Below the pieces are notes generated by a model. The model saw only the letters and a program-made list of their open reading frames with translations. It was not told the origin of the DNA and made no database searches. From positions 1 to 21,300 of the forward strand of contig CAJMLK010000045.1 in assembly GCA_905214305.1 (NCBI GenBank): a stretch of 21,300 nt of DNA. The letters are read 5' to 3'. Source of the stretch: an uncultured bacterium (GTDB lineage Bacteria > Desulfobacterota > Desulfovibrionia > Desulfovibrionales > Desulfovibrionaceae). This document shows positions 1 to 7,569 of the stretch, piece by piece. The position numbers and the translations under genes were made by a program. Each line of letters starts with the position of its first letter. Within the stretch, counting starts at the first letter, position 1.

Positions 1-55
1 GCGAGAAGGCAGGCTTTTGCCTGCCGTAAATGAGCATTTCAAGTGTTAAATGCTC
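1..55. repeat. Intergenic modular repeat, copy A (partial at window edge)
   Basis: Two hairpins lie side by side: GGCAGGC-tttt-GCCTGCC at 8-25 and GAGCATTT-N8-AAATGCTC at 32-55. Read on the minus strand, the same two modules occur almost identically at 3290-3345 (copy C), with only the short linker differing. This makes A and C inverted copies of one repeat. The left end is cut by the window edge, so full length and the preceding gene are unknown. It probably does not code for protein. Confidence 0.8.
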
Positions 56-170
56 CAAAGGCGCTTGCCCGGCCTTTTTCGCGGCTTGCCCGGACTGGCT
101 TGCCGCCTTCCTGTCAGGATTTTTCATCTGTTTTTTAACATGTTCCAGATTTTTCAGGAGGATGCGACCA

Positions 171-968
171 ATGCTCACAACGCTTGTGATCTATCTTGCC
201 TGTGGCGCGGTGGCCGGGGTGCTGGCCGGGCTTCTGGGCGTCGGGGGCGGTATTGTGCTCGTGCCCATGATGGTGGCTATTTTTCCCACCGTGGGCGTGC
301 CGGCGGAATATGTGCAGCAGATGGCTCTTGGCACGTCGCTTGCCTCCATCATGATCACATCCATCTCCAGCGCCCGTGCCCACAACAAACGCGGAGCCGT
401 GCACTGGGACATTTTCCGCAACATCACTCCCGGCATTCTTCTGGGCACGTTCGCGGGCGGGCTTATTGCCACGCACATGCCCACTCTGACGCTCAAGATC
501 ATCTTCATCTGCTTTCTGGTGGTGGTCGCAGCGCAGATGCTTTCCGGCTACCGGCCCCCGGCCACGCGCAACATGCCGGGCTTTGCGGGCACATCGGGCG
601 TGGGCCTGGGCATAGGGCTGCTTTCAAGCTTTGTGGGCATCGGCGGCGGCACGCTTTCGGTTCCGTTCATGTCCACATGTAACGTCCCCCTGCACCATGC
701 CGTGGGCACTTCGGCCGCCATCGGCTTTCCCATCGCCGTGGCGGGCACACTGGGCTATATCATCGGCGGATGGGGACGCCCCGATCTGCCCGCCATGACT
801 CTGGGCTTTGTAAACCTGTGGGCATTGCTCGGCATTGCCTCAGCCAGCTTTCTTACAGCGCCCCTGGGCGTCAGGCTTTCGCATTCTCTGCCCGCAGACA
901 AGCTCAAGCGCGGCTTTGCCTGCTTTCTGATTATCGTGGCCGCCAGGATGGCCTGGGGATTGCTGTAA
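171..968 (+). CDS. TauE/SafE-family membrane transporter (probable anion/sulfite exporter)
   Basis: A 265-residue polytopic membrane protein of the TauE/SafE (formerly DUF81) family, whose members are linked to export of sulfite, sulfoacetate and related organosulfur anions across the inner membrane. Both halves of the family's internal duplication are visible. The glycine-rich loop GLLGVGGGIVLVP lies at about residues 20-32 and its second-half counterpart FVGIGGGTLSVPF at about 154-166, each followed by further hydrophobic segments. The reading frame is open further upstream into repeat copy A, but AGGAGG at 156-161 sits 9 nt before the ATG at 171, so I chose that start. The ATG at 162 touches the ribosome site and is unlikely. 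The next gene starts 26 nt downstream, so the two are probably cotranscribed. The substrate cannot be read from sequence; sulfite or another sulfur anion is a reasonable inference in a sulfate reducer. Confidence 0.88.
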   Translation: MLTTLVIYLACGAVAGVLAGLLGVGGGIVLVPMMVAIFPTVGVPAEYVQQMALGTSLASIMITSISSARAHNKRGAVHWDIFRNITPGILLGTFAGGLIATHMPTLTLKIIFICFLVVVAAQMLSGYRPPATRNMPGFAGTSGVGLGIGLLSSFVGIGGGTLSVPFMSTCNVPLHHAVGTSAAIGFPIAVAGTLGYIIGGWGRPDLPAMTLGFVNLWALLGIASASFLTAPLGVRLSHSLPADKLKRGFACFLIIVAARMAWGLL

Positions 969-994
969 CCATAATTTACTGTCAGGATGGCGGT

Positions 995-1861
995 ATGAAA
1001 CTCTATTCCTACAATCACAAGCTGGCCGAATCCGTCTGGTGGAATCTGCTCTGGCTGACTCTCGGCGGTCTGCTCATGACCATCTGCGTGCAAAGCGTGG
1101 CAGCACCCCACGACTTTCTCGCCGGGGGCATCATGGGCGTGGCCCTGCTGACCAACTACTGGACAGGCACGCTTACCCCGCTTGTCTGGTATGCGCTGCT
1201 GTGCACGCCGGTCTATATTTTCGGCTGGTTTTTTGTGGGGAAACGGTTCTTGCTTTACACAGCCTACGGAACCCTGTGCACCACGATCTTCGGCTTTTTT
1301 ATCGACTTTACCATCCCCGTGCAGGACGACCTGTACGCTGCGGTGGTGGGCGGCGTGCTGCACGGCACGGCCTGTGGCATGATGCTGCGCACCCTTGGCA
1401 GCGGCGGCGGCACTGACGTTATCGCCGTTGTGCTCAAAGACCGCTGGAATTTTTCCATCGGGCAGTTCAACGTCATTTTCAACGGCCTGCTTTTTCTGCT
1501 TGGCGCGTACCGCCTGCCGCTTGACCTCATCGTGGCCTCAATGATCATGATGTTCATCTCGTCCAGTGCGCTCGAGTATGTGCTGGGCATGTTCAACAGG
1601 CGCAAGCTGGTCATGGTCATCTCTGACCACGGCGAAGAAATCAGCGAGGCCATCCTTGTGACGGAACGCTTTGGGGCAACCATGCTGCGCGGCAAGGGAG
1701 CCTATTCCGGCTCCGACCGCGAGATACTGCTTACCGTCACCACCAATATCGCCCTCAAACGGCTGGAAAATCTGGTGTACAGCATTGACCCCAATGCCCT
1801 CTTTATTGTTGAAAACACCTTCTATGTCTCCGGCGGGCAATTTGCCCGGCGCGGACGCTAG
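995..1861 (+). CDS. YitT-family membrane protein (DUF161 + DUF2179)
   Basis: A 288-residue protein with about five to six hydrophobic segments in the first 200 residues, including the small-residue-rich stretches FLAGGIMGVALL and LRTLGSGGGTDVIAVVL typical of YitT proteins. A soluble C-terminal domain of the DUF2179 type follows (VMVISDHGEEISEAIL through the end, roughly residues 205-288), containing TMLRGKGAYSGSDREILL. The biochemical role of the family is not established. The start ATG at 995 is preceded by a purine-rich AGGATGG about 5-7 nt upstream; the long upstream in-frame extension overlaps the preceding gene and is not credible. The stop TAG at 1859-1861 overlaps the AGAGCA end of an intergenic repeat. 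Probably in one transcript with the TauE-like gene. Confidence 0.88.
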   Translation: MKLYSYNHKLAESVWWNLLWLTLGGLLMTICVQSVAAPHDFLAGGIMGVALLTNYWTGTLTPLVWYALLCTPVYIFGWFFVGKRFLLYTAYGTLCTTIFGFFIDFTIPVQDDLYAAVVGGVLHGTACGMMLRTLGSGGGTDVIAVVLKDRWNFSIGQFNVIFNGLLFLLGAYRLPLDLIVASMIMMFISSSALEYVLGMFNRRKLVMVISDHGEEISEAILVTERFGATMLRGKGAYSGSDREILLTVTTNIALKRLENLVYSIDPNALFIVENTFYVSGGQFARRGR

Positions 1862-1972
1862 AGCAGCTTGCGAATGAAATGAGTTAGCAGCTCTGCAGGG
1901 ATTTTCAGAAAATCCCTGCCACGAACTACGGGCAGGCAGGCTTCTGTCTGCCGCACGTGCGTGTTTCACGTA
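1860..1972. repeat. Intergenic modular repeat, copy B
   Basis: Begins with AGAGCA overlapping the TAG stop of the YitT-like gene. Modules in order are: an imperfect palindrome AGAGCAGC...GCAGCTCT at 1860-1895, a perfect hairpin GGATTTT-cag-AAAATCC, a conserved linker containing CCACGAACTACGGG, and a GGCAG...CTGCC hairpin near 1931-1953. The same order and nearly the same sequence are found downstream of copA on the minus strand (copy D). Both therefore lie in the same orientation relative to the gene they follow. The right boundary is uncertain. Confidence 0.8.
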
Positions 1973-1992
1973 TCTGCCGCCAAGGAACAGGC

Positions 1993-3291
1993 ATGCACCC
2001 CAAGGAGCATTCAGACTCCCCCAACGGTTCGCAGACGGCGGCCGCACAGACCGAAAACGGCAACGGAGCCGCCTGTGCCGCCCAGACCGCTGAACCCGCT
2101 CTGGCGATCAGAGCCAGAAGCATCGTGACCCTGGCTGGCGAAGGCCCGTCCAGGGGGGCGAGGCTGTTTGCGCCCCTGAAAAAGATCGACAATGCCGTGC
2201 TGATCGTGCGCGGGGGGCTGGTGGAAGAGGTGCGGCCCTGGTCGGCCGCCGCGGCTCCTGCCGGGGCCGTGGTGCGCGATCTGGGCAGCGTGTGTCTGGC
2301 CCCGGCCTGCGTCAACGCGCATACGCATATCGAGCTTTCACACCTTGCGGGGCTAACGTCATGGGGCAAGGGCTTTACCGCATGGCTGCAAAGTCTTGTT
2401 CCCCTGCTGCGTGAAACCCGCGACGCTCAGGCAGTGGAAAATGCCTGCGCACACATGGCCGGAACCGGAACCCTGTGCGCGGGAAATATTACCGGATCCC
2501 TGCCGGGCGGCACGCTTCTGGCTGACGCCGCCTGCCGTGAAACAGGCATTACGGCGAGTCATTTTTGCGAATGGTTCGGTTTTGGCGCCCCCTTTGCCGA
2601 CGGTATCCGCCCGTGGCCCCCGCGCTGCCGCGAAGCACTCCGCGATGATCCTTTTCTGGCGGCCCGCTGCGCCCCCGGTGGTCACGCCCTTTACTCCACC
2701 GGTCCCGACATCCTGACCGCTGCCCGGCAGGACTGTACCCGCATGGGGCGGGTTTTCAGCTTTCATCTGGCGGAATCGCCCGAGGAAACGCAGATGCTGG
2801 TCTCGGGCGATGGCCCGCTGCGCCTTTTCTATGAACATGCCGTCCTGCCCGAAAACTGGCAGGCTCCCGGCCTGCGTCCTCTGGCCTATGCCGTCAAGCT
2901 GGGCCTTCTGGGTGCGGGCGTGCTTGCTGTACACGGCACGCAGCTTGACGCCCAGGAAGTGGAGGTGCTGGCGGCCAGCGGCTCGGCCCTGTGCCTTTGC
3001 CCGCGCTCCAACCGCAATCTGGGGCTTGGTGTGCCGCCGGTGCGCGACCTGCTGGAAAGCGGCTGTCTGCTCTGCCTCGGCACGGACGGCCTGACCAGCA
3101 ATCATGATCTGGACGTGCGGCAGGAGGCCGTGTGGCTGCGCGAAAACCTCGATGTTCCCCCCGAGGCTCTGGTGCGCCTCATGACCATCAACGGCGCCGC
3201 CGCCCTCAATCTGCTCCCCAGTGGCGCAGGCCGCCTGGAGCCGGGCAGCCCGGCTGCTTTCTGCGTTTTGCCCGAAGCTCTTGTCTACTAG
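1993..3291 (+). CDS. Metal-dependent amidohydrolase (chlorohydrolase/deaminase group; candidate aminodeoxyfutalosine deaminase)
   Basis: A 432-residue cytosolic hydrolase of the amidohydrolase superfamily. The metal site is complete: NAHTH (H110, H112), H231 in GGHALYST, FHLAE with H258 and E261, VHG with H314, and LGTDG with D365. The NAHTHxELS signature, together with a deaminase-type HLAESPEE, resembles deaminases acting on nucleoside-like substrates. In Desulfovibrio-type bacteria the best guess is 6-aminodeoxyfutalosine deamination in menaquinone synthesis, but S-adenosylhomocysteine or guanine-type deamination cannot be excluded. I chose ATG 1993 because AAGGA at 1982-1986 sits 6 nt before it. 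A GTG at 1957 is in frame but lies in repeat-derived sequence. The first about 35 residues are low-complexity (Ala, Gln, Asn, Ser) and may be dispensable. The gene is flanked on both sides by repeat copies B and C, and its TAG stop overlaps copy C. Confidence 0.85.
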   Translation: MHPKEHSDSPNGSQTAAAQTENGNGAACAAQTAEPALAIRARSIVTLAGEGPSRGARLFAPLKKIDNAVLIVRGGLVEEVRPWSAAAAPAGAVVRDLGSVCLAPACVNAHTHIELSHLAGLTSWGKGFTAWLQSLVPLLRETRDAQAVENACAHMAGTGTLCAGNITGSLPGGTLLADAACRETGITASHFCEWFGFGAPFADGIRPWPPRCREALRDDPFLAARCAPGGHALYSTGPDILTAARQDCTRMGRVFSFHLAESPEETQMLVSGDGPLRLFYEHAVLPENWQAPGLRPLAYAVKLGLLGAGVLAVHGTQLDAQEVEVLAASGSALCLCPRSNRNLGLGVPPVRDLLESGCLLCLGTDGLTSNHDLDVRQEAVWLRENLDVPPEALVRLMTINGAAALNLLPSGAGRLEPGSPAAFCVLPEALVY

Positions 3292-3414
3292 AGCATTTAA
3301 CACTTGAAATGCTCGCTTACGGCAGGCAAAAGCCTGCCTTCTCGCATTTCGTGGCAAGGATTTTCAAGAAAATACTTGCAGAGCAGCTAACTCATTTCAT
3401 TCGTTAACTGCTCT
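3290..3414. repeat. Intergenic modular repeat, copy C
   Basis: A complete-looking 125-bp element bounded by AGAGCA at 3290 and TGCTCT at 3409-3414. Inside are four hairpin modules: GAGCATTT...AAATGCTC, GGCAGGC-aaaa-GCCTGCC, ATTTTC-aa-GAAAAT, and AGAGCAGCTAAC...GTTAACTGCTCT (12-bp arms with one mismatch). The first two modules match copy A in inverse orientation, and the third and fourth correspond to copies B and D in reverse order. Its first two bases complete the stop codon of the amidohydrolase gene. Confidence 0.85.
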
Positions 3415-3853
3415 ACATCTAGAGTAATTTCAGAGTGAAGCTGCTCTGGCGATGGCGGGAGCAGACGCAATCCGCCTGCACCGCCCAGCACCGAAACGAA
3501 CAGGTCAAACAGGGCCAGTGGCCGCCAGCCGCCCCCACCGCCACAGCAATTGTCAGGCAATCCTGTCTGCCCCGGCAGGCCAGCGAAAGAAAAAAACACC
3601 TGTCAACATTTTCTCCCTTTTGCCTTCATCCGGGCCTCAAACGGCCCTGCCAGCCGCCCGCGCCGACAGACAGGCAGTGCCCCCCTGCAACAATCGGCAC
3701 TTTATGCCAATAAAATTATTGTCATGCGCCAGCCTAACTGGCAGTATTTGCCCACACCAATTCTGCTTGTCTGGAGTACCAAGGGATCACTGCCCCCGCC
3801 GTGATCCTGGCGGCATCTGCCGTCTGTTATCAACCTGCGCCAAGAAGGAAATC
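3415..3853. other. Non-coding stretch upstream of the Hpt gene, with a 27-bp mini-repeat
   Basis: No convincing gene in 439 nt. At 3421-3447 a short element begins AGAGTA and ends TGCTCT, resembling a deletion derivative of the AGAGCA/TGCTCT repeat family. The plus-strand frame running into the Hpt gene happens to be open from about 3452, but its translation is rich in Arg, Pro and His with no domain, so I treat it as chance. An AT-rich patch at about 3709-3724 (contains TAAAAT) could hold the promoter for the Hpt gene; no good -35 box is seen. Confidence 0.5.
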
Positions 3854-4192
3854 ATGACCGAGGAATTACTGGACTGGAAGGACGCCATGAGCCGTGTGCT
3901 CAACAAGCGCGACCTTTACGTCAAGCTGCTGGGCAAATTTATTGAAACGGAACGCGACACTCCCGACAAGGTGGCTGTGGCCCTCAAGAACGGCAAAACC
4001 GAAGAAGCCCGGGAACTGGTACACAGCACCAAGGGCGCTGCGGCCAATCTGGGGGCCAAGGCACTGGCCGCTGCCGCTCTGGAACTGGAGATGGCAATCA
4101 GGGCCGGGGCAGACACTGGCCGTGCGCTCAGCCATTTCAGCACCACCGTCATGGAAACCCTGGTGACCATGCACGCCTTCATGACCCAGTAG
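3854..4192 (+). CDS. Stand-alone Hpt-domain phosphotransfer protein
   Basis: A 112-residue soluble all-helical protein made of little more than one histidine phosphotransfer (Hpt) domain. The phosphoacceptor is H57 in the motif LVHSTKGAAANLGA, matching the HxxKGxxxxxG pattern of Hpt proteins, followed by a helix LAAAALELEMAIRAG. Such proteins shuttle phosphoryl groups between receiver domains of hybrid kinases and response regulators in the cytoplasm. The start is supported by AAGGAA ending 3 nt before the ATG at 3854. No kinase or receiver gene is adjacent, so its partners must be encoded elsewhere (orphan Hpt). The frame upstream is open but unlikely to be translated. Confidence 0.85.
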   Translation: MTEELLDWKDAMSRVLNKRDLYVKLLGKFIETERDTPDKVAVALKNGKTEEARELVHSTKGAAANLGAKALAAAALELEMAIRAGADTGRALSHFSTTVMETLVTMHAFMTQ

Positions 4193-4237
4193 TTCTGAAG
4201 TTTTCTGATTTATCCCTGACCACTACAAAAATAGAAA

Positions 4238-4269
4238 CGCCGCTCCGGCCCGTTACGGCAGGAGCGGCG
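4238..4269 (-). terminator. Intrinsic terminator for copA (minus strand)
   Basis: Perfect 9-bp stem CGCCGCTCC / GGAGCGGCG with a 14-nt loop. Read on the minus strand the stem is followed by TTTCTATTTTTG, a good U-tract, so it fits the end of the copA transcript about 260 nt past its stop. On the plus strand the stem is followed by aaagttc, so termination of the Hpt transcript here is less certain. Confidence 0.6.
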
Positions 4270-4290
4270 AAAGTTCACGCCGTGTCCGGT

Positions 4291-4330
4291 CATGCCGCAA
4301 TCGCTTCATGAACAACGCGGTTGCGGCATG
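4291..4330. other. Strong 14-bp hairpin between the Hpt gene and copA
   Basis: Left arm CATGCCGCAATCGC and right arm GCGGTTGCGGCATG pair over 14 positions (one G-U type pair) around a 12-nt loop. No T-run follows on either strand. It lies between the terminator at 4238-4269 and repeat copy D. It could be an RNA-stabilising 3' structure for the convergent transcripts or part of a larger repeat. Confidence 0.5.
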
Positions 4331-4336
4331 GCACTT

Positions 4337-4540
4337 GAGCATTTATAGCGTTTTCGCATTGAGAATATCCATTCCAATGCTCCCAGAGCGCCAGCTTCGG
4401 CGCGTAGCAGCGCAAACAGATAGCTCCGGCTGAAACGCTTGCCCGCGGCAGGCAAAAGCCTGCCTGCCCGTAGTTCGTGGCAAGGATTTTCATGAAAATC
4501 CCTGCAAAACAGTTTGCGGATGAAATGAGCTAGCTGCTCT
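4337..4540. repeat. Intergenic modular repeat, copy D (long form)
   Basis: About 204 bp. Read from the copA side (minus strand) it starts AGAGCA at 4540 and repeats the order of copy B: the AGAGCAGCTAG module, GGATTTTC-at-GAAAATCC, the CCACGAACTACGGG linker, then GGCAGGC hairpin. Beyond that it carries an extra module containing TTCGGCGCGTAGCAG (4396-4410) that recurs exactly at 9173-9187 in copy E. The element overlaps the 3' end of copA, whose last codons and TAG stop lie inside it. Confidence 0.8.
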
Positions 4541-6890
4541 GGTTTTCTATCTTGAAAAACCGCAGCCTCAGGGCATTGGTCACCACTGACACCGACGACA
4601 GGGCCATGGCCGTGCCCGCTATCATGGGCGAGAGCATGGGCCCGCCAAAAGCATGCAAAAGACCGGCCGCCACGGGCAGCCCCAGCACGTTATAGCCAAA
4701 GGCCCAAAAAAGGTTCTGGCGGATATTGCGCATGGTAGCCCGCGAAAGCGCCAGCGCGGTGAGCACGGCCTCCATGCCGCCGCGCATCAGCACAATGTCT
4801 CCGGCTTCGGCGCTCACGTCCACGCCCGTGCCTACGGCCATGCCCACATTTGCCAAAGCCAGCGCCGGGGCGTCATTGATGCCGTCACCCACCATGCCCA
4901 CCACATGCCCCTGCTCCTGCAGGCGGCGCACATAGTCGGCCTTTTCGGCAGGCAGCAGCCCGGCCGCCACTTCGTCGACGCCCACCTGAGCGGCCACAGC
5001 CCGGGCCGTACGCTCATTGTCGCCCGTGAGCATGACTACGCGCACGCCCATTTCCCGAAGGCGCGCCACCACTGAAGGCGATTCCGGCCGTATGCCGTCG
5101 GCCAGCGCCAATATGCCCGCCAGACGGCTTTCACCGTTCCGTTCAAGCGCCAGCAGCAGGGGGGTCTGCCCGGCTTCCGCCAGTACGGCCAGCCGGGCCG
5201 TAACGTCCTGCGAAACCTCAAGGCCGCACTCTTTCATAAACGCGCGATTGCCCACGGCCACACGAAAGCCCTGCTCGTCTGCAAACACCCGCCCTGCAAT
5301 GCCCATCCCGGGCGTCACCACCACATCCTCCACCCGTCGCGGGGGCAGGCTGCGGTCGCGCCCGGCCCTGATCAGGGCCTGAGCCAGCGGATGCTCTGAA
5401 CGCGCCTCAAGGGCAGCGGCCAGACTCAAAAGACCGTTTTCGTCAAAATCTCCCGCTCCTTCCAGCAGGGTCACCCCGGTAAGCACGGGTTTGCCCGTGG
5501 TCAGGGTTCCTGTCTTGTCCACGGCAAGCACATTGATATGCCCGGCCTGCTCCAGAGCCGAACCATTCTTGATGAGCACGCCAAGCTGCGCGCCGCGCCC
5601 GGTTCCCACCATGATGGACATGGGCGTGGCAAGGCCCATGGCACACGGGCAGGCCATCACCAGCACGGCCACAAAAATGGTCAGCGGCGTGGTGACCGGT
5701 TCGGAACTGAACACCAGCCATGCCAGCGCCGCCAGCACCGCATAGATCATGACCGCGGGAACAAAATAGTAGCTCACCCGGTCGGCCAGACGGGCAATGG
5801 GCGCCTTGCTGCCCTGAGCCTCACGAACCAGCCGGATAATACGTGCAAGGCGCGTGTTGCGTCCCACCGCATCGGCCCTGAGGGTAAGCGAACCTTCACC
5901 GTTGACGCTGCCCGCCACCAGCTTGTCCCCCGGCCCCACCGCCACGGGAATGGATTCGCCCGTGAGCAGGGAAAGGTCCACGGCGCTCTTGCCGGTGAGC
6001 ACCTCGCCATCCACGGGCACGCGCCCGCCGGGGCGCAGCAGCAGGTGGTCGCCCGCCTTGACGGCAGACAGGGGAACCTCGCGCGGGGGCTGGGCCTCGT
6101 TCGCCGGATCAAGCTGCAAGGCCGTTTCGGGGGTGAGGCTCATGAGCGCGCCCATGGCGTCTCCGGCCTTGCGCTTTGCCGTGGCCTCAAGAAACTGCCC
6201 CAGTTCTATCATGGTCAGCAGTACGGCCCCGGACTCGTAATAAAGATTCATGGCCCGTTCCACCGGATCGAGGCCCATGAGGCCAAGCACCGTGTTGACC
6301 AGACTGTAAGCAAAAGCCGCACCCGTACCCACGGCCACCAGACTGTCCATTGCCGGAGCCTTGCGCAGCAACGCGCGGATGCCGTCCACGTAAAAGTGGC
6401 GTCCAAGCCAGACTATGGGCAGGCTGAGAAAAAGCTGCACGAGCATGAAGGTGCGCGGCGAAGCATGCGGATCAAGCCAGCCGGGCAGATCAAGCCCCAC
6501 CATATGCCCCATTGATACGACAAGCAGGGGTACGGCAAAGCAGGCCATCGGCACAAGGCGGCGCAGACGGTCGCGCGAGTCCTTGAGAGCCTTGACCCTG
6601 CCCTCGGCAAATTCTGCGGAGGCATCGTCATCGGCGGCGGGTGTGGCGCTGAAACCGAGGGTGGCTACCCGCTCCATTATTTCATGCTGCACCTCGTCTT
6701 CGCGGCCGGGGCTGGCCCATACTTCCGCCTTGGCTGTGGCAAGGTTGACGCTGATTTTTTCCACACCGTCCATACGCCCCACCACGCGTTCAATGCGTGA
6801 CGAGCAGGCGGCGCAGTGCATGCCCCCGATATCAAAATGCAGGGGGCAGGCCCCTTCGGCGGCGTCATTACCCGCAATGGCCTCGCTCAT
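4530..6890 (-). CDS. copA: Cu+-exporting P1B-type ATPase
   Basis: A 786-residue copper-transporting P-type ATPase that pumps Cu+ out across the inner membrane. An N-terminal heavy-metal-binding domain carries GMHCAAC (C26, C29). Core motifs follow in order: TGES (310-313, actuator), CPC (414-416, metal site in the membrane), DKTGT (D458, phosphorylated Asp), SEHP (499-502, nucleotide-binding), GDGIND (668-673). The C-terminal membrane helices contain YN (733-734) and MALSS (from 763), the extra metal-binding residues typical of Cu+-specific P1B-1 pumps. The start ATG at 6890 has GGAGGA 5 nt upstream; a 14-residue upstream extension lacks such a site. It is divergent from the CopZ-like gene, 156 nt apart. 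The last residues (QSS) and TAG stop are contributed by repeat copy D, so the original C terminus may have differed slightly. Confidence 0.95.
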   Translation of the reverse strand: MSEAIAGNDAAEGACPLHFDIGGMHCAACSSRIERVVGRMDGVEKISVNLATAKAEVWASPGREDEVQHEIMERVATLGFSATPAADDDASAEFAEGRVKALKDSRDRLRRLVPMACFAVPLLVVSMGHMVGLDLPGWLDPHASPRTFMLVQLFLSLPIVWLGRHFYVDGIRALLRKAPAMDSLVAVGTGAAFAYSLVNTVLGLMGLDPVERAMNLYYESGAVLLTMIELGQFLEATAKRKAGDAMGALMSLTPETALQLDPANEAQPPREVPLSAVKAGDHLLLRPGGRVPVDGEVLTGKSAVDLSLLTGESIPVAVGPGDKLVAGSVNGEGSLTLRADAVGRNTRLARIIRLVREAQGSKAPIARLADRVSYYFVPAVMIYAVLAALAWLVFSSEPVTTPLTIFVAVLVMACPCAMGLATPMSIMVGTGRGAQLGVLIKNGSALEQAGHINVLAVDKTGTLTTGKPVLTGVTLLEGAGDFDENGLLSLAAALEARSEHPLAQALIRAGRDRSLPPRRVEDVVVTPGMGIAGRVFADEQGFRVAVGNRAFMKECGLEVSQDVTARLAVLAEAGQTPLLLALERNGESRLAGILALADGIRPESPSVVARLREMGVRVVMLTGDNERTARAVAAQVGVDEVAAGLLPAEKADYVRRLQEQGHVVGMVGDGINDAPALALANVGMAVGTGVDVSAEAGDIVLMRGGMEAVLTALALSRATMRNIRQNLFWAFGYNVLGLPVAAGLLHAFGGPMLSPMIAGTAMALSSVSVVTNALRLRFFKIENQSS

Positions 6891-6974
6891 AATTGTCCTC
6901 CAGCCTTTTCCGTTCCGGACGCGGCGCTGCACTGAGCGGCCCGGCTTTCCGGTTTGGGGTTATTTTGCCGTGGC

Positions 6975-7003
6975 TTGTCATTTGCCATGACCGCGCGTAA
7001 ACT
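6975..7003 (+). promoter_or_regulatory. Candidate sigma70-type promoter for the copper chaperone gene
   Basis: TTGTCA (6975-6980), a 17-bp spacer and TAAACT (6998-7003) lie about 40 nt before the CopZ-like start, inside the copA/copZ divergent region. No clear CueR- or CsoR-type inverted repeat is visible, so the copper-responsive regulator cannot be named. Confidence 0.35.
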
Positions 7004-7046
7004 TGCACTACATTGAAATTGAAAACTGTTTCCCAAGGAGGATATG

Positions 7047-7244
7047 ATGAAAAGCCTGAAAGTCAATGGTATGCGTTGCGGGCACTGCAAGGCCGCTGTG
7101 GAAGAAGCGGCGGGCAAGATTTCCGGCATAAGAAACCCGCTGGTTGATCTGGACGAAAAAGTTTTGCGCTACGAAGAAGACGGTCCGGTGGATACGGACG
7201 CCCTGCGCACGGCCATCAGCAATATCGGTTTTGACCCGGAATAG
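7047..7244 (+). CDS. copZ: CopZ-like heavy-metal-binding chaperone
   Basis: A 65-residue single heavy-metal-associated (HMA) domain with the motif MRCGHC (C11 and C14), the Cu+ ligand pair of CopZ/Atx1-type chaperones. It ends in NIGFDPE, matching the last beta strand of the fold. The likely role is to carry Cu+ in the cytoplasm to the N-terminal HMA domain of the divergently encoded ATPase. There are two adjacent ATGs (7044 and 7047). AAGGAGG at 7035-7041 is only 2 nt from the first but 5 nt from the second, so I take 7047; the difference is one Met. Fairly acidic in its second half. Confidence 0.88.
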   Translation: MKSLKVNGMRCGHCKAAVEEAAGKISGIRNPLVDLDEKVLRYEEDGPVDTDALRTAISNIGFDPE

Positions 7245-7272
7245 GCATGCCTTCGGCCTGCCCGGCTTCACG

Positions 7273-7295
7273 CGGCGGCTCGGCGCCGGTTTTTT
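7273..7295 (+). terminator. Intrinsic terminator after the copper chaperone gene
   Basis: GC-only 5-bp stem CGGCG / CGCCG with a 6-nt loop, followed by GTTTTTT. An outer CCGGC / GCCGG pairing can extend or replace the stem. It lies 28 nt past the chaperone stop codon, consistent with a monocistronic transcript. Confidence 0.55.
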
Positions 7296-7569
7296 CAGCC
7301 GAAACAACCGGCGCGGGCTGCGCGCCCGGACACAAACAATCCCAGCCCGCCGAAAAACCCTTTATCTTGCCGTTCGCGCCTGCATGGCGTACAAGTAAGG
7401 CCCGTTATGCCATACTGCCGCACGCCTGTCGCGGCGCTTTCGCTGCCGCAGGCAGAGAACGAAAAGCCGCAGGCGCAAGTCCTGCCCGGTCATCTGCTGC
7501 ACCAAGCGGCGTCATCGACGCCTTGCCGCAGAATCATGCCGGTCGCAACGCCCAATACCGCAGCACGGC
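7296..7569. other. Intergenic stretch before the M99 peptidase gene
   Basis: GC-rich sequence with no gene or clear promoter that I can support. Short open frames here overlap each other and show no domain. An arm CCGGCGC at about 7308-7314 can pair with GCGCCGG just before the T-run of the preceding terminator. Confidence 0.4.

Noticed and set aside
1957..1992. GTG start at 1957 for the amidohydrolase
   Set aside because: It lies in repeat-derived sequence and has no ribosome site, whereas ATG 1993 has AAGGA at proper spacing.
3452..3853. In-frame N-terminal extension of the Hpt protein to 246 residues
   Set aside because: The extension is low-quality Arg/Pro/His-rich sequence starting next to a repeat; the ribosome site and Hpt domain both support the start at 3854.
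4290..4493. A 67-residue minus-strand open frame downstream of copA
   Set aside because: It consists of hairpin and repeat copy D sequence and shows no protein signature.
1..4540. CRISPR array
   Set aside because: Repeated units are few, variable in length, often inverted and not separated by uniform spacers; they fit an intergenic hairpin family instead.
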